From the NCBI RefSeq assembly GCF_037076345.1, contig NZ_AP024702.1, positions 1,984,001-2,048,000 of the forward strand: a DNA stretch of 64,000 nucleotides. The letters are read 5' to 3'. The translations under genes and the position numbers were made by a program. The DNA is from Haloferula helveola. Its GTDB lineage: Bacteria; Verrucomicrobiota; Verrucomicrobiia; Verrucomicrobiales; Akkermansiaceae. Positions 48,567 to 59,300 of the stretch are shown here, piece after piece. The notes under the pieces are model-generated. The model saw only the letters and a list, made by a program, of their open reading frames with translations, was not told the origin of the DNA and ran no database searches. How positions within the stretch are numbered: position 1 is the stretch's first letter; the number at the start of each line of letters is the position of its first letter.

Positions 48567-49172
48567 TCACGCCATCTGCGGCTGCGCCCGGAGCGATTCC
48601 TTCATCCGTCGCAGTTCCTCCGCGGCGGCGCATGGTGCGCCGACCCCGTAGGGATGCTCCGTCATCCAATCGAGGAACCTGCTGGCCACCTCGGTCGGAA
48701 GCTGCTCGATGCCGCAGAAGTCCCGATCAACTTTGCCATGCAGCTCGGGTTCGTCGCATTCCTCGCAGTTGCAGAGCATGATCCGGCACACGTTCGGCAG
48801 CTCGTGGGTCGCATCGAGGGCCGCTTGGCCCCCGAGAACCAGCCCGCCCATCGAGGCGAGCCCGCGCAGCACGCGTTCGGCATCGTTCCAGTGGGCATGG
48901 CGGTCGCCGCCGATGCCCGCCCGTTCGGTAATCACGGCCCGCAGGTCGGGCTGGCCGGAAAGGAAGCGGATGTCCTCGAAGTCCAGCCACGAGAAGTGGA
49001 ATCCGTGCATTTCCCGGACGCGATTGAGCAGTTCGCAGACGTTGCGCTCGACCTCGGGGAGGTCGCAGTTGCAGACCGCCCCGAGCACCAGCGAGCAAGG
49101 CGGCGACGGCGTTTTGATCCAATTCTGGAGACGCCCGACCGATGACTCGGCCACTGTAGATTTTCTTTTCAT
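48567..49172 (-). CDS. Cys-rich protein of unknown function
   Basis: The product has 201 residues with no signal peptide or membrane segment. It contains ten or so cysteines, clustered as CSLVLGAVCNC near residue 26 and LCNCEECDE near residue 133, followed by single Cys residues. The spacing could hold zinc or an iron-sulfur cluster, which is an inference. I do not recognise a family. Codon use looks like neighbouring genes, so it is probably real. It stands alone between the tspO repeats and the lpxA gene, and is divergent from lpxA. Confidence 0.6.
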   Translation of the reverse strand: MKRKSTVAESSVGRLQNWIKTPSPPCSLVLGAVCNCDLPEVERNVCELLNRVREMHGFHFSWLDFEDIRFLSGQPDLRAVITERAGIGGDRHAHWNDAERVLRGLASMGGLVLGGQAALDATHELPNVCRIMLCNCEECDEPELHGKVDRDFCGIEQLPTEVASRFLDWMTEHPYGVGAPCAAAEELRRMKESLRAQPQMA

Positions 49173-49342
49173 GGGTTACCGATCATTCCATCGCCTGCCG
49201 GAAAATGCCACCTGAAATGCGGTCCATTTCGTGCCCGATTCCGCGCATCTTTTGCCCGTGAAGAACCCACTGCTCGCCGTCGGCTGACACAGCCCGCCGT
49301 TCGGGCTTGGACCCGGCCCCCTCCGCAGTCCATTCTCGCCCG

Positions 49343-50116
49343 GTGATCCACCCCACCGCCCTCGTTTCCCCCAAGGCAAAGCTCGGCGAAAACGTCACCA
49401 TCGGCCCCTACTGCGTCATCGGCGACGACGTCGAACTGGGCGATGGCTGCACCCTGCACTCCCACGTGGTCATCGAGGGCACCTCGACCATTGGCCGCGA
49501 CAACGAGTTCTTCCCCTTCGCCGCGATCGGCGGAAGAACCCAGGATCTCAAATACGCCGGCGAGCCGACCGCCCTGATCATCGGCGACCGCAACGTCTTC
49601 CGCGAGAACACCACAATCCACCGGGGGACCTTCGACCACACGCCGACCCGGATCGGGAACGACAACCTGTTCCTCTGCTACTCCCACGTCGCCCACGAGT
49701 GCCAGCTCGGCGACCACATCATTCTCTCGAACAACGGCACGCTGGCCGGCCACGTGACGGTCGAGGACCACGCCATCGTCTCCGGACTTGCCGCCGTGCA
49801 TCAGTTCTGCCGGATCGGCTGCCACGCGATGATCGGCGGCTGCTCGCGGATCGTGCAGGACATCGCCCCCTACACCGTGGTCGAGGGCAATCCGGCGACC
49901 ACCCGCGCCTTGAACCAGGTCGGGCTCCAGCGCCGCGGCTTCACTCCCGAGGACCTCGGCGCCCTGAAGAAGGCCTACAAGAAGCTCTTCCTGAAGAAGG
50001 ACGGCAACCTCGCGATCGCCCTGTCGTCACTGAAAGCCGACACCCCGGCCAACAATCCGCACGTCAAGCACCTCATCGCCTTCATCGAGGGCTCGCAGCG
50101 GGGATTGACGCGATAG
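49343..50116 (+). CDS. lpxA: UDP-N-acetylglucosamine acyltransferase, lipid A biosynthesis
   Basis: The product has 257 residues, close to the 262 of the E. coli enzyme. It adds a hydroxyacyl chain from acyl carrier protein to UDP-GlcNAc, the first step of lipid A synthesis. The left-handed beta-helix hexapeptide repeats are visible (IHPTALVSPKAKLGENVTIG), as are GGRTQDLKYAGEPT, the catalytic His in SHVAHECQLG, and NQVGLQRRGF before the C-terminal helices. A GTG at 49343 gives the usual IHPTA start; a TTG at 49307 would add 12 residues. It indicates an outer membrane with lipopolysaccharide. Confidence 0.94.
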   Translation: MIHPTALVSPKAKLGENVTIGPYCVIGDDVELGDGCTLHSHVVIEGTSTIGRDNEFFPFAAIGGRTQDLKYAGEPTALIIGDRNVFRENTTIHRGTFDHTPTRIGNDNLFLCYSHVAHECQLGDHIILSNNGTLAGHVTVEDHAIVSGLAAVHQFCRIGCHAMIGGCSRIVQDIAPYTVVEGNPATTRALNQVGLQRRGFTPEDLGALKKAYKKLFLKKDGNLAIALSSLKADTPANNPHVKHLIAFIEGSQRGLTR

Positions 50117-50209
50117 AGGCCGTTGCCCACCCGGCACGGATCCTGCGTGAATGCCCAGTTTCTTCGTTGCACCAAGGGCGGCGCGGCTTCACTTGTGTCC
50201 ATAGTTCAA

Positions 50210-52801
50210 ATGCAGGAACGCTACGAAATCCGCGGCAAACTCGGACAGGGAGGGCTTGGCGCCGTCTATCGCGCCTACGACCGGAGCCTGAAGCGCGAGG
50301 TCGCGATCAAGCGGATCCTCACCGAGGAAGACGGCCAGGCCGAGGAGGCGACCCGCCAGATGGAGCAGGAGACCGGCGCGCTCGCCGCCCTCCAGCATCC
50401 GCACATCGTGACGATTTACGACGTCGGCACCGATGACGACGGCCCGTTCGTCGTGATGGAGCTGTTGAAGGGCAACACGGTCGACGAACTGGTCGAGAAG
50501 GCACCGCTGACCTGGAAGGACTTCAAGGAACTGGGCCAGCAGATCATGGAGGGCCTGATCGCCGCGCAGGACCTCGGACTGGTCCACCGCGACCTCAAGC
50601 CGTCGAACATCATGGTCAACTGGCTGCCGTCCGGGAAATTCCAGGCCAAGATCGTGGATTTCGGTCTGGCGAAATTCTCGCCCAAGCCGAGCAACCAGAC
50701 GCTCGACCAAAACGACGCTGTTTACGGGTCGATTTTCTTCATGGCGCCGGAGCAGTTCGAGCGGGCGGCGCTCGACACCCGGACCGACATGTACGCCATC
50801 GGCTGCGTGTATTACTTCGCCCTGTCGGGCGTCACACCCTTCCAAGGTGACACCGGACCGCAGGTAATGGCCGCTCATTTGGAGCATCGGGTCGTTCCAC
50901 TTGCAGAACTCCGGCCGGATATCCCAAGCTGGGTCGCCGACTGGGTGATGTGGCACATCAACCGCACTCCCGCCGAACGGCCAGAAAACGCGCGCGAGGC
51001 GCTCAGCAACTTCATCGAACTCAACGACATCCCCGGCACTGAGACCATGACCACCGGCAATTCCACGCCTTCCACGCCCGAGCCCGAGCAACCGAAGCGG
51101 CCGCGCCTGATCATCCCCGGCGCCGCTCCGGAAGCCGAAGCTCCCGCGCCCGAGCCGACCCCGGCGCCCGCTCCGGCAACGCCCCCGGCGCAGCCGATCC
51201 AGCCGGTGGCTCCGGTGCAGGAAACTCCTCCACCGCCGCCGGCACCCGAGCCCACACCAGAGCCGGCCCCGCCCGCTCCCGTCGCCCAGACCGGTCCCGT
51301 GCCGGCGCCACCGGTGACCCAGACCGCACCCCAGCCGCTTCAGCCTCCCGCCGGCGCCCCTCCCAGCGTTCACACAACTGCCCAGCAGCCGACCGCCTCG
51401 GTGGCGGAAACCGCACCCAACGCTCCGCCTCCGGCGCAGCCGGTCGTGCCGGTGGTGCAGGCCGCCACCCCGACCGCGCCCGCCCCTCAGGCGGCTCCCG
51501 CGCCGCAAGCGGCCAAGGTTGTTCCAACCGTCCAGCTTTCCGGTAGTCCGGTGCAGCCGACCGGCCAAGCTCCGGTGCCGCAAGCGGCACCCGCACCCCA
51601 ACCCGCCGGCGGCGGCGCGCCCGGCCGTCCGGGGATGCCCGGCCAGAGCGGTGGAGCGACGATGCTCCCGACCGCCAAGAAAGGCATGGGAGCCGGCGCC
51701 AAGATCGCCATCGCCAGCATCCTCGCGGTGCTGGTCATCATCGTCGGCGTCATGGTCGCCAGCACCATGGGCAGCAACAAGGTGAACGAGCGCTACAACG
51801 ACCTCGTCCGGATCGCCGCCGACCCCGCCACCAAGGAGTTGCCCGTGAGCGGCGAAGATCTCGGCATCCTGCTGAACTCGATCACGCTCGGGAACAACAA
51901 GAGCCGCCAGACGGTTTACAAGGCGCTGTCGATCGCCACCGCCACCGACGGCACCGACGTCGATACCGAGATCGCCAAGTTCGCCACCACCGGCAACCTC
52001 AACGACGAAATCCGCGTCACCCTGCTCGACAAGGTTCTGGCGATCCGCTCGAACCCGGTCGTGGTCCCCTACCTGATCGAGTTCGCCCGCAAGACGGAGA
52101 ACGACAGCGCCGCCGCCGCCGCATTGCGGGCCGTCCGCGCGATGGGCGGGGAAAGTGAGCTCGACGACTTCCTCGACGTCATCCAGTTCACGTCTTCGAA
52201 CACCATCCGTCGCGCCGCCGAAGAGGCCGCCGCCGAGGTGCTCAAGAGGGCGGAGGATCCCGGCACCGCCGCGCAGACGATCGCCACCGCTGCCGAGACC
52301 GCAGTCGATGACGACAACCGCCGCGCGATGATCCGACTGCTCGGCCCCGCCGGCGGCGAGAAGGCCGAGGAGGTTGTGTCCGGTGCTCTCGAGGGCGACG
52401 ACGACTACGACAAACTCGCCGCGCTCGAAGCGCTCAAGTACTGGCGCGACGACTCGATGTTCGAAACGCTCATCGAGTTCCTCGAGGAGCAGACCGACGA
52501 GAAGCTTCGCCCGAAGGCCTTCGATGCGGCCTACGTTTTCCTCACCGACAAGGACCGCGCCAAGAAGCGCGACGACCTCGACAGTGAGGACTTCTGGAAA
52601 ATGCTCGCCCGCAACGCCAAGACCGAGCGCGAGCAATACACCATCGTCAGCGGCCTCGCGAAACAGGAGACCTCGGACTGGGCGATGTCGGTCATCGAGT
52701 ACTTCGTCGACGAGTCGGAAAGCGACAACGTCATCGACCGCGCCGAGAAGGCCCTCGACTACATGAAGGAGCGCCAGAAGGTCAAAGGCACCGACGACTG
52801 A
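50210..52801 (+). CDS. Transmembrane Ser/Thr protein kinase with exported HEAT-like region
   Basis: The product has 863 residues from the ATG at 50210; an in-frame start at 50123 would add a poor extension. The kinase domain (5-265) has GQGGLGAVY, Lys34, HRDLKPSN (126-133) and DFGLAKF (150-156). A Pro/Ala-rich linker of about 210 residues (285-490) leads to a transmembrane segment (IAIASILAVLVIIVGVMVAS, about 499-518). The outer part (520-863) consists of helical repeats resembling HEAT repeats (AAALRAVRAMGGESELDDFL, KLAALEALKYWRDDSMFETL), perhaps a protein-binding sensor. It is not overlapped with lpxA. A strong terminator follows. Confidence 0.9.
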   Translation: MQERYEIRGKLGQGGLGAVYRAYDRSLKREVAIKRILTEEDGQAEEATRQMEQETGALAALQHPHIVTIYDVGTDDDGPFVVMELLKGNTVDELVEKAPLTWKDFKELGQQIMEGLIAAQDLGLVHRDLKPSNIMVNWLPSGKFQAKIVDFGLAKFSPKPSNQTLDQNDAVYGSIFFMAPEQFERAALDTRTDMYAIGCVYYFALSGVTPFQGDTGPQVMAAHLEHRVVPLAELRPDIPSWVADWVMWHINRTPAERPENAREALSNFIELNDIPGTETMTTGNSTPSTPEPEQPKRPRLIIPGAAPEAEAPAPEPTPAPAPATPPAQPIQPVAPVQETPPPPPAPEPTPEPAPPAPVAQTGPVPAPPVTQTAPQPLQPPAGAPPSVHTTAQQPTASVAETAPNAPPPAQPVVPVVQAATPTAPAPQAAPAPQAAKVVPTVQLSGSPVQPTGQAPVPQAAPAPQPAGGGAPGRPGMPGQSGGATMLPTAKKGMGAGAKIAIASILAVLVIIVGVMVASTMGSNKVNERYNDLVRIAADPATKELPVSGEDLGILLNSITLGNNKSRQTVYKALSIATATDGTDVDTEIAKFATTGNLNDEIRVTLLDKVLAIRSNPVVVPYLIEFARKTENDSAAAAALRAVRAMGGESELDDFLDVIQFTSSNTIRRAAEEAAAEVLKRAEDPGTAAQTIATAAETAVDDDNRRAMIRLLGPAGGEKAEEVVSGALEGDDDYDKLAALEALKYWRDDSMFETLIEFLEEQTDEKLRPKAFDAAYVFLTDKDRAKKRDDLDSEDFWKMLARNAKTEREQYTIVSGLAKQETSDWAMSVIEYFVDESESDNVIDRAEKALDYMKERQKVKGTDD

Positions 52802-52818
52802 TCCCATCATCCTCACCG

Positions 52819-52853
52819 AAACCCCGGCCGCCCCTCGGGCGCCGGGGTTTTTT
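52819..52853 (+). terminator. Rho-independent terminator after the kinase gene
   Basis: A GC-rich stem (ACCCCGG, then CGCCC, loop CTC, GGGCG, CCGGGGT) with a single bulged C is followed directly by a run of six T. It begins 18 bases after the kinase stop and is the only classic intrinsic terminator I found in the window. Confidence 0.9.
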
Positions 52854-52930
52854 GTTTCGGACCGGGCCTCCGAAAACTTCGGCGTTCAAAGTTGGACGTT
52901 CGAGGTTCGATGTTCTACAGCCCTCCCGCC

Positions 52931-54214
52931 ATGCTGGACATCCGAGAGATCCGTGAGGACGCCGATGCCGTTCGCGAGCGCCTGAAGGCCCGCGGCGGCG
53001 ACCATTGGACGTTGATCGACGAGGTCCTGGCCTGCGACGAAGCCCGCCGCAAGGCCGAGACCGAAAAGCAGCAGCTCCTGTCCCAGCGGAAGCAGATTTC
53101 CAAGCAGATCGGCATGCTCAAGTCGAAGGGCGAGGACAGCTCGGCCGTCGAGGCCGAGGTGCGCGGCCTCAAGGAGAAGATCGAGCAGCTCGACGCCGAT
53201 TCGGAAGCGGCCGGCAGCCGCCAGACGGAGCTCCTTCTCAACATTCCCAACACGCCCCACGAGGCCTGCCCGGTCGGTGCCGACGAGACCGCGAATCCAG
53301 TCGTCCGCGAGTGGGGCGACAAGCCGGACATCGCCGAGCCGAAGGACCATCTGGATCTTGCCGAGGCGCTCGGCCTGATTTCGATCGACGACGCTACCCG
53401 CATCGCCGGTTCGGGCTTCGCGGTGTATCGCGGCAGCGGCGCCCGCCTCGAGCGCGCCCTGATCAGCTTCCTCCTCGACCTGCAGTCGGGCGAGCACGGC
53501 TATGAGGAGGTCAATGTCCCGCACGTCGTGCTGCGCGAGTGCATGGAAGGCACCGGCCAACTGCCGAAATTCGAGGACGACATGTATGGCACCGACGCCG
53601 ACGAGGACGGACGCAACCAGATGTTCCTCGCGCCGACCGCCGAAGTGCCGGTGACGAATCTCTATCGCGACACCCTGCTCGCGGAGGCCGACCTGCCGAA
53701 GAAGTTGTGCGCGCACACGCCCTGCTTCCGCCGCGAGGCCGGCAGCGCGGGTCGCGACAACCGCGGCATCATCCGCATGCACCAGTTCGACAAGGTCGAG
53801 CTCGTGCAGGTCGTGCATCCGGATACGTCGTTCGCCGTACTTGAGGAATTGCTCGGCCACGCGCAGGCGGCCCTCGAAAAGCTCGGCCTCCATTACCGGA
53901 CGATCGAGCTGTGCACCGGCGACCTCGGATTCGGCTCCGCCAAGACCTACGACATCGAGGTCTGGGCGCCGGGCCAAGGGAAGTATCTCGAAGTCTCGAG
54001 CTGCTCGTGCTTCACCGACTACCAGGCGCGCCGCATGCGCCTGCGTTTCAAGGACGCCGAGGGCAAGAACCGCTTCTGCCACACGCTCAACGGCTCCGGC
54101 ACCGCCCTGCCCCGTCTCTACGTGGCGATCCTCGAGCAGTGCCAGCAGCCGGACGGCTCGATCAAGCTGCCCGCGGCCCTCGTGCCCTACTTCGGCGCCG
54201 AGGAGATCCGGTAG
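52931..54214 (+). CDS. serS: Seryl-tRNA synthetase
   Basis: The product has 427 residues, the standard length. It charges tRNA-Ser. The N-terminal coiled-coil arm is clear (residues about 30-105: KAETEKQQLLSQRKQISKQI). Class II motifs are present: motif 2 CFRREAGSAGRDNRGIIRMH and motif 3 NGSGTALPRLYVAILE, plus LAPTAEVPVTNLY for the Ser-AMP site. The ATG at 52931 (MLDIREIRED) is the conserved start; in-frame upstream codons at 52892 are not needed. It is separated from the kinase gene by a terminator and so has its own promoter. Confidence 0.97.
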   Translation: MLDIREIREDADAVRERLKARGGDHWTLIDEVLACDEARRKAETEKQQLLSQRKQISKQIGMLKSKGEDSSAVEAEVRGLKEKIEQLDADSEAAGSRQTELLLNIPNTPHEACPVGADETANPVVREWGDKPDIAEPKDHLDLAEALGLISIDDATRIAGSGFAVYRGSGARLERALISFLLDLQSGEHGYEEVNVPHVVLRECMEGTGQLPKFEDDMYGTDADEDGRNQMFLAPTAEVPVTNLYRDTLLAEADLPKKLCAHTPCFRREAGSAGRDNRGIIRMHQFDKVELVQVVHPDTSFAVLEELLGHAQAALEKLGLHYRTIELCTGDLGFGSAKTYDIEVWAPGQGKYLEVSSCSCFTDYQARRMRLRFKDAEGKNRFCHTLNGSGTALPRLYVAILEQCQQPDGSIKLPAALVPYFGAEEIR

Positions 54215-54240
54215 GGCATCCGTGCCTAGGGTTCCCGGGA

Positions 54241-54302
54241 TGGTGCGCGGACTTCAGTCCGCCCTGACATCGGGGCAAATGCGGACTGAAGTCCGCGCAC
54301 CA
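54241..54302. repeat. 22-bp inverted repeat after serS
   Basis: Two perfectly complementary 22-base arms (54241-54262, 54281-54302) with an 18-base loop lie 26 bases after the serS stop. Each arm is itself a hairpin (GCGGACT, TC, AGTCCGC). The architecture equals that at 17194-17244 although the sequence differs. It could terminate serS transcription, but no T-run follows. Confidence 0.75.
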
Positions 54303-54387
54303 CGCCCGCTCCTCACATTTTCTCAGTTTCCCGCGTTAAATCCGGCGAATTGTGGCTGTCTATTGATCAACAGCCCGATTCCGGCCC

Positions 54388-55830
54388 ATGCCCGATCCCT
54401 TCAGCGAATCCCAGCTCCTGCTCAACCGACGCCATTTCTTCGGCAAAACCGCCAAGGGCGTCGGCGTCGCCGCCCTCGCCTCCCTGCTCGATCGTGACCT
54501 GTTCGCGGCCGGACCGGCACGCCAGCTCCCCGACTACGCCCCGAAGGCGAAGCGGATGATCTACCTGTTCCAGAGCGGCGCGCCATCGCAGCAGGACCTC
54601 TTCGACCCGAAGCCGAAGCTCAACGAGCACTTCGGCGAAGAGCTCTCGAAGCACGTCGAGGTCACCCAGCGGAAGACCGGGATGACGATGAACCAGAAGT
54701 CATTCCCGCTCGCCGGCTCGAAATACCAGTTCACCAAACACGGCCAGAGCGGCGCCGAGATCTCGGAACTGCTGCCGCACATTTCGGGCATCGCCGACGA
54801 CATCTGCCTGATCCGCTCGATGTACACCGAGGCGATCAATCACGACCCGGCGATCACTTTCTTCCAGACCGGTTCACAGATTCCCGGCCGCCCGAGCATC
54901 GGCTCGTGGCTTTCGTACGGACTCGGATCGGTGAATCGCGACCTGCCCGACTTCGTGGCGATGGTCTCCCGCGGCACCGGCCGGCCGAATTGCCAGCCGC
55001 TCTACGACCGCCTCTGGGGTTCCGGTTTCCTCCCGACCCAGCACGCCGGCGTGAAGTTCATGAGCATCGGCGATCCGGTCCTCTACCTCTCGAACCCGAC
55101 AGGTTTCCCGGCGAAGTCACGGCGACGGATGCTCGATGACCTCGCCGAGCTCAACGAGAAGAAGCTCAACGAATTCGCCGATCCGGAAATCGCGACCCGC
55201 ATCAAGCAGTACGAGCTCGCCTACCGGATGCAGACTTCGGTGCCGGAGCTGACCGACATCTCGGACGAGCCGGAGAGCATCCTCCAGATGTACGGGCCCA
55301 ATGTGAAGAAGCGCGGCAGCTACGCTTACAACTGCCTGATGGCTCGCCGCCTCGCCGAGCGCGACGTGCGGTTCGTCCAGCTCTTCCACATGGGCTGGGA
55401 CCAGCACTTCACCCTGCCGAAGCAGCTCCCCGGCCAGTGCCAGGACACCGACCAGCCGTCCGCCGCACTCATCAAGGACCTCAAGATGCGCGGATTGCTC
55501 GATGACACGCTGGTCGTGTGGGGCGGCGAGTTCGGACGGACCTCGTACTGCCAGGGCAAGCTGGCGCGCGACAACTACGGCCGCGACCACCATCCGCGCT
55601 GCTTCTCGATCTGGGCGGCCGGCGGCGGCATCAAGCCGGGCATGACCTACGGCGCGACCGATGATTTCTCGTACAACATCACCGAGAAGCCGGTCCACGT
55701 GCACGACCTGCACGCGACGATCCTCCACCAGCTCGGGGTCGACCACGAGAAGCTCACCTACAAGTTCCAAGGCAGGCAGTTCCGCCTTACTGACGTCCAC
55801 GGCCACCTCGTGAAGGACATCCTCGCCTGA
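54388..55830 (+). CDS. DUF1501 protein, exported
   Basis: The product has 480 residues. Its N-terminus [20 protein letters not shown] is a Tat-type signal. The body matches DUF1501, related to alkaline phosphatase/sulfatase folds: [75 protein letters not shown] and [12 protein letters not shown]. Members are almost always paired with PSCyt1/DUF1549/DUF1553 proteins, here 549 bases downstream beyond an ECF sigma gene. Function unproven. The sigma gene starts 12 bases after its stop, so it is the first gene of a three-gene operon. Confidence 0.94.
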   Translation: MPDPFSESQLLLNRRHFFGKTAKGVGVAALASLLDRDLFAAGPARQLPDYAPKAKRMIYLFQSGAPSQQDLFDPKPKLNEHFGEELSKHVEVTQRKTGMTMNQKSFPLAGSKYQFTKHGQSGAEISELLPHISGIADDICLIRSMYTEAINHDPAITFFQTGSQIPGRPSIGSWLSYGLGSVNRDLPDFVAMVSRGTGRPNCQPLYDRLWGSGFLPTQHAGVKFMSIGDPVLYLSNPTGFPAKSRRRMLDDLAELNEKKLNEFADPEIATRIKQYELAYRMQTSVPELTDISDEPESILQMYGPNVKKRGSYAYNCLMARRLAERDVRFVQLFHMGWDQHFTLPKQLPGQCQDTDQPSAALIKDLKMRGLLDDTLVVWGGEFGRTSYCQGKLARDNYGRDHHPRCFSIWAAGGGIKPGMTYGATDDFSYNITEKPVHVHDLHATILHQLGVDHEKLTYKFQGRQFRLTDVHGHLVKDILA

Positions 55831-55842
55831 CCCCAGCCACCG

Positions 55843-56367
55843 ATGCCCGTGCCCGGAAAAGATCCGTCCGCCAAGGACTTCGAAACGCGAGTCGAGGCCG
55901 TGCAAGGCCGGCTCCGAGCGTACCTGACCGCATCGTTGGGCGATGCCCACGATGCCGCCGACGTGCTGCAGGAAGCCAACCTCGTCCTGTGGCGCAAGCG
56001 CGCCGACTTCGAGCCGGGCACCTCGTTCTGGGCGTGGGCGCAAAAGGTCGCCTACTTCCAGATCATGGCCTTCCGCAAACGCCGCAAGCGCGACCGGTTG
56101 GTGCTCGACGACGATGTGCTCAACCTGCTCGCGACCGAAGCGACACCGCTACTTGAAGACGAATCCGACGCCAGCCGTCTGCCGGCCTGCATGAAGGCCC
56201 TGCCCGACCGCCAGCGCGAGGTGATCGAGGCCCACTATTTCGAAAAGCAATCGCTGAAGGCCCTCGCGTTACGCCTTTCCAGCACCCCGGCCGCGATCGG
56301 CCAGCTCCTCTACCGCGCCCGCCTGAACCTCCAGCGCTGCCTGCGCGGCGTCCGCACCACTCCCTGA
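55843..56367 (+). CDS. ECF-type RNA polymerase sigma factor
   Basis: The product has 174 residues. Region 2 is at about 15-85 (LTASLGDAHDAADVLQEANLVLW, then AWAQKVAYFQIMAFRKRRKR) and region 4 at about 115-170 (LPDRQREVIEAHYFEKQSLKALALRL and AIGQLLYRARLNLQRCL). It resembles the ECF group common in Rhodopirellula and Verrucomicrobia. It would direct RNA polymerase to a small regulon. It lies between DUF1501 and the fusion gene whose N-terminus looks like an anti-sigma domain (11-base spacing), so that protein is the likely regulator. Confidence 0.93.
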   Translation: MPVPGKDPSAKDFETRVEAVQGRLRAYLTASLGDAHDAADVLQEANLVLWRKRADFEPGTSFWAWAQKVAYFQIMAFRKRRKRDRLVLDDDVLNLLATEATPLLEDESDASRLPACMKALPDRQREVIEAHYFEKQSLKALALRLSSTPAAIGQLLYRARLNLQRCLRGVRTTP

Positions 56368-56378
56368 CCGACTTTCCC

Positions 56379-59300
56379 ATGGACCCGAAACATCAGCACC
56401 TGATCTCGGCCTACCTCGACGGCAGCCTGACGCCGGAGGAGGCAAGGATGCTCAACGATCTGCTCCGCAACGACCCCGAAGCGCGCGCCGAGCTGCTCCG
56501 CCAGTCGGAAGCCCACGAGACCCTGAAGCAAAGCACCGAGGCTCCCGCTGCCGCGTCTTCGGAAACCGTGGTTCCATTTCCCGGTGAAGCTCCCGAGCGC
56601 CCACGCTTCCGACATTGGCCGGCCGTTGCCGCCGCGGCGGTGGTCATCGCGGCCCTCGGGGTCGGCATCGGCGTGACGCTCAATCCCGTCGAACCGGTGG
56701 CATCGAAGGATGCGCCGGTAGACGAGAAGCCCCGCACGCCCGAGGAAGCCTACAGCGAGACCCTCGCCAAACTCCCTGAAGCCGGCAGCCTGAAACGTCC
56801 GGCCGCGAATTCGGACCACGTGCCGGTCGTCCTTCCGGGGGAAAAGCTGAGCTATAACCAGCACATCCGCCCGATCCTCTCGGAGAACTGCTTCCACTGC
56901 CACGGACCCGACTCCGCCAAGCGCGAGGCCGACCTCGCGCTGCACGACCCGGAGCTCGCCTACGCTCCGCTCGACGGCGACCTCGTGCCGATCGTGCCAG
57001 GCGACGCGTCGCGCAGCGAAGTCGTGCGACGGATCTTCGATCACGATGACCCGATGCCACCGGTCGATTCGAACCGCTCGCTGACCGAAGCGCAGAAGAA
57101 GCTGGTCCAGCGGTGGATCGAGGAAGGCGCGGTGTATGAGGAGCATTGGGCGTTCATCCCGCCGGCGAAGGCCGAACTGCCGCAGCTTGAAGCCGAAGCC
57201 CCGGTGCGGAATCCGATCGACCGCTTCGTGCAGCGCAAGCTCGCCGAGAAAGAACTGCAGCCTTCGCCGGAGGCGCCGAAAGAGGTGGCCGCACGTCGCG
57301 CCACGCTCGCGCTCACCGGCCTGCAACCGACTCCGGAACAAATGGAGGAGTTTCTCGCCGACACCCGGCCCGATGCCTACGAGCACTACGTCGACGGCTT
57401 GCTTTCAAGCGACGCCTACGCCGAGCGCATGGCGTTGTTCTGGATGGATGCCGCACGCTACGCCGACACCGATGGCTACCAGAACGACGGTGAGCGCACC
57501 AACTGGCCGTGGCGTGACTGGGTGATCGCCGCGTATCGCGACAACATGCCCTTCGACCAGTTCACCATCGAGCAGCTCGCGGGTGACATGCTGCCGGACG
57601 CGACGGACTCGCAGCGCCTTGCCACCGCCTTCAACCGCAACCACCGGCAGAACGGCGAAGGCGGCGCGCTCGCCGAGGAATTCTTCGTCGAGAACGTGAT
57701 CGACCGTGTCGAAACGACCTCGACCCTGTGGCTCGGTCTAACCACCGGCTGCGCACGCTGCCACGATCACAAATACGATCCGATTTCGCAGCGTGAGTTC
57801 TACGAGATGTTCGCCTACTTCAACAGCATCGGCGAACGGGGCATCGGCGCCGGCAAACAGGCGCAACCGATGCTCACCACCGCGTCCCCCCTCCGCAAGG
57901 AGCCCGAGGATCTCAACGAGAAGGTCGCCGAAGCGAAAGGCCGACTCGCCGCTCTCGAAGACCAAACTCCGGGGCGCATCGAGCGCTGGATCACCGCCAG
58001 CCGGGAGAGCTTCGCGCGTGCCCGCAACGAGTGGGTACCGGTCGAGGAAATCGCATCGGCGGAAGTCACCGGTGACGAAGGCAAGCTGATCGTCGACTCG
58101 GACGGTTCGCTGCTTTTCGAAGGGCAGAACGTCGGTGACATCGACTACACGATCCGCATCCCGATCGGCGACCGCGCGATCACCGGCGTGCGCATCGACA
58201 TGCTCACCGACCCGACCTTCGGCGCGCCGCGCAAACTCGCCCGGAGCGTGAATGGCAACTTCGTGCTGACCGACCTGAGGGTCTCCGCCGGTGCGGAAAA
58301 GCCGAGCCCGGTCGCCATCTCCAGCGTCTCCGCCACCTTCCAGCAGGACCGCTATCCGGTCGACGCCGTCATCGACGGCAACCCAAAATCCGGCTGGGCC
58401 GTGTTCGGTCCGGACGTGAAGGCCGAGGCCGTCAGCCTGTTCGCGATCTTCCAACAGCCGGCGACATCCGGCGACGGCGCCCTGGTCCTAACGATGCGTC
58501 ACCTGTCCGGTTTCGCGGACCACAATCCGGGACGTTTCCGGATCTATCTAACCGAACGCCCGCTCGCCGACCGCGGCGGGATCGGCGCGGTGCCAGCCGA
58601 CGTCCTCGCAGCCGTGCTCAAGGACGAGCCCGTCCGGACCGCCGGCGAGCGCCAGACGATCCGCAATTTCTTCGAAACCATCGACCCCGACCTGGTCGCC
58701 GCCCGCGAGCAACTCACCGCGCTTGAGAAGAAGGCGGAGAATGCAGGCGGTGGAAAGGTCGCGGTGATGGTGATGAACGAGCAGAAGCAGCCGACTCCCG
58801 CCTACCTGCTCGACCGCGGCCAGTATGACGCGCCCGACAAATCCGAGGTGCTCCCGCGCGGTCTGCCAAAGGCGATCCACCCGGGCAACGACATGCCGGG
58901 CGACCGACTCGAACTCGCACGCTGGCTGGTCAGCCGCGAGAACCCGCTGACCGCGCGCGTCGTGGTCAACCGCATGTGGCAGCGACTGTTCGGGGTCGGA
59001 CTGGTCAAGACCTCCGAGGATTTCGGATCCCAAGCGGAACTGCCGAGCCATCCGGAGCTGCTCGACTGGCTGGCGGTCGAGTTCATCGACTCGGGTTGGG
59101 ACACCAAGGCGTTGTATCGCCTGATCGCCACCAGCCACACCTTCCGGCAGTCATCGAAGTCGAACTCGGTGCTCAACGAGCTCGACCCGGAAAACCGTCT
59201 GCTCGCCCGCGGGCCACGCTACCGGATGGACGGCTTCGCGATCCGCGATCTGGCGCTCCACTCGGCCGGCTTGCTCAATACCGAACTCGGCGGGCCGCCG

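Noticed and set aside
50189-52816. Open reading frame of 875 codons antisense to the kinase gene
   Set aside because: It mirrors the kinase and its Pro-rich linker (giving Gly/Arg-rich protein) and has no recognisable domain.
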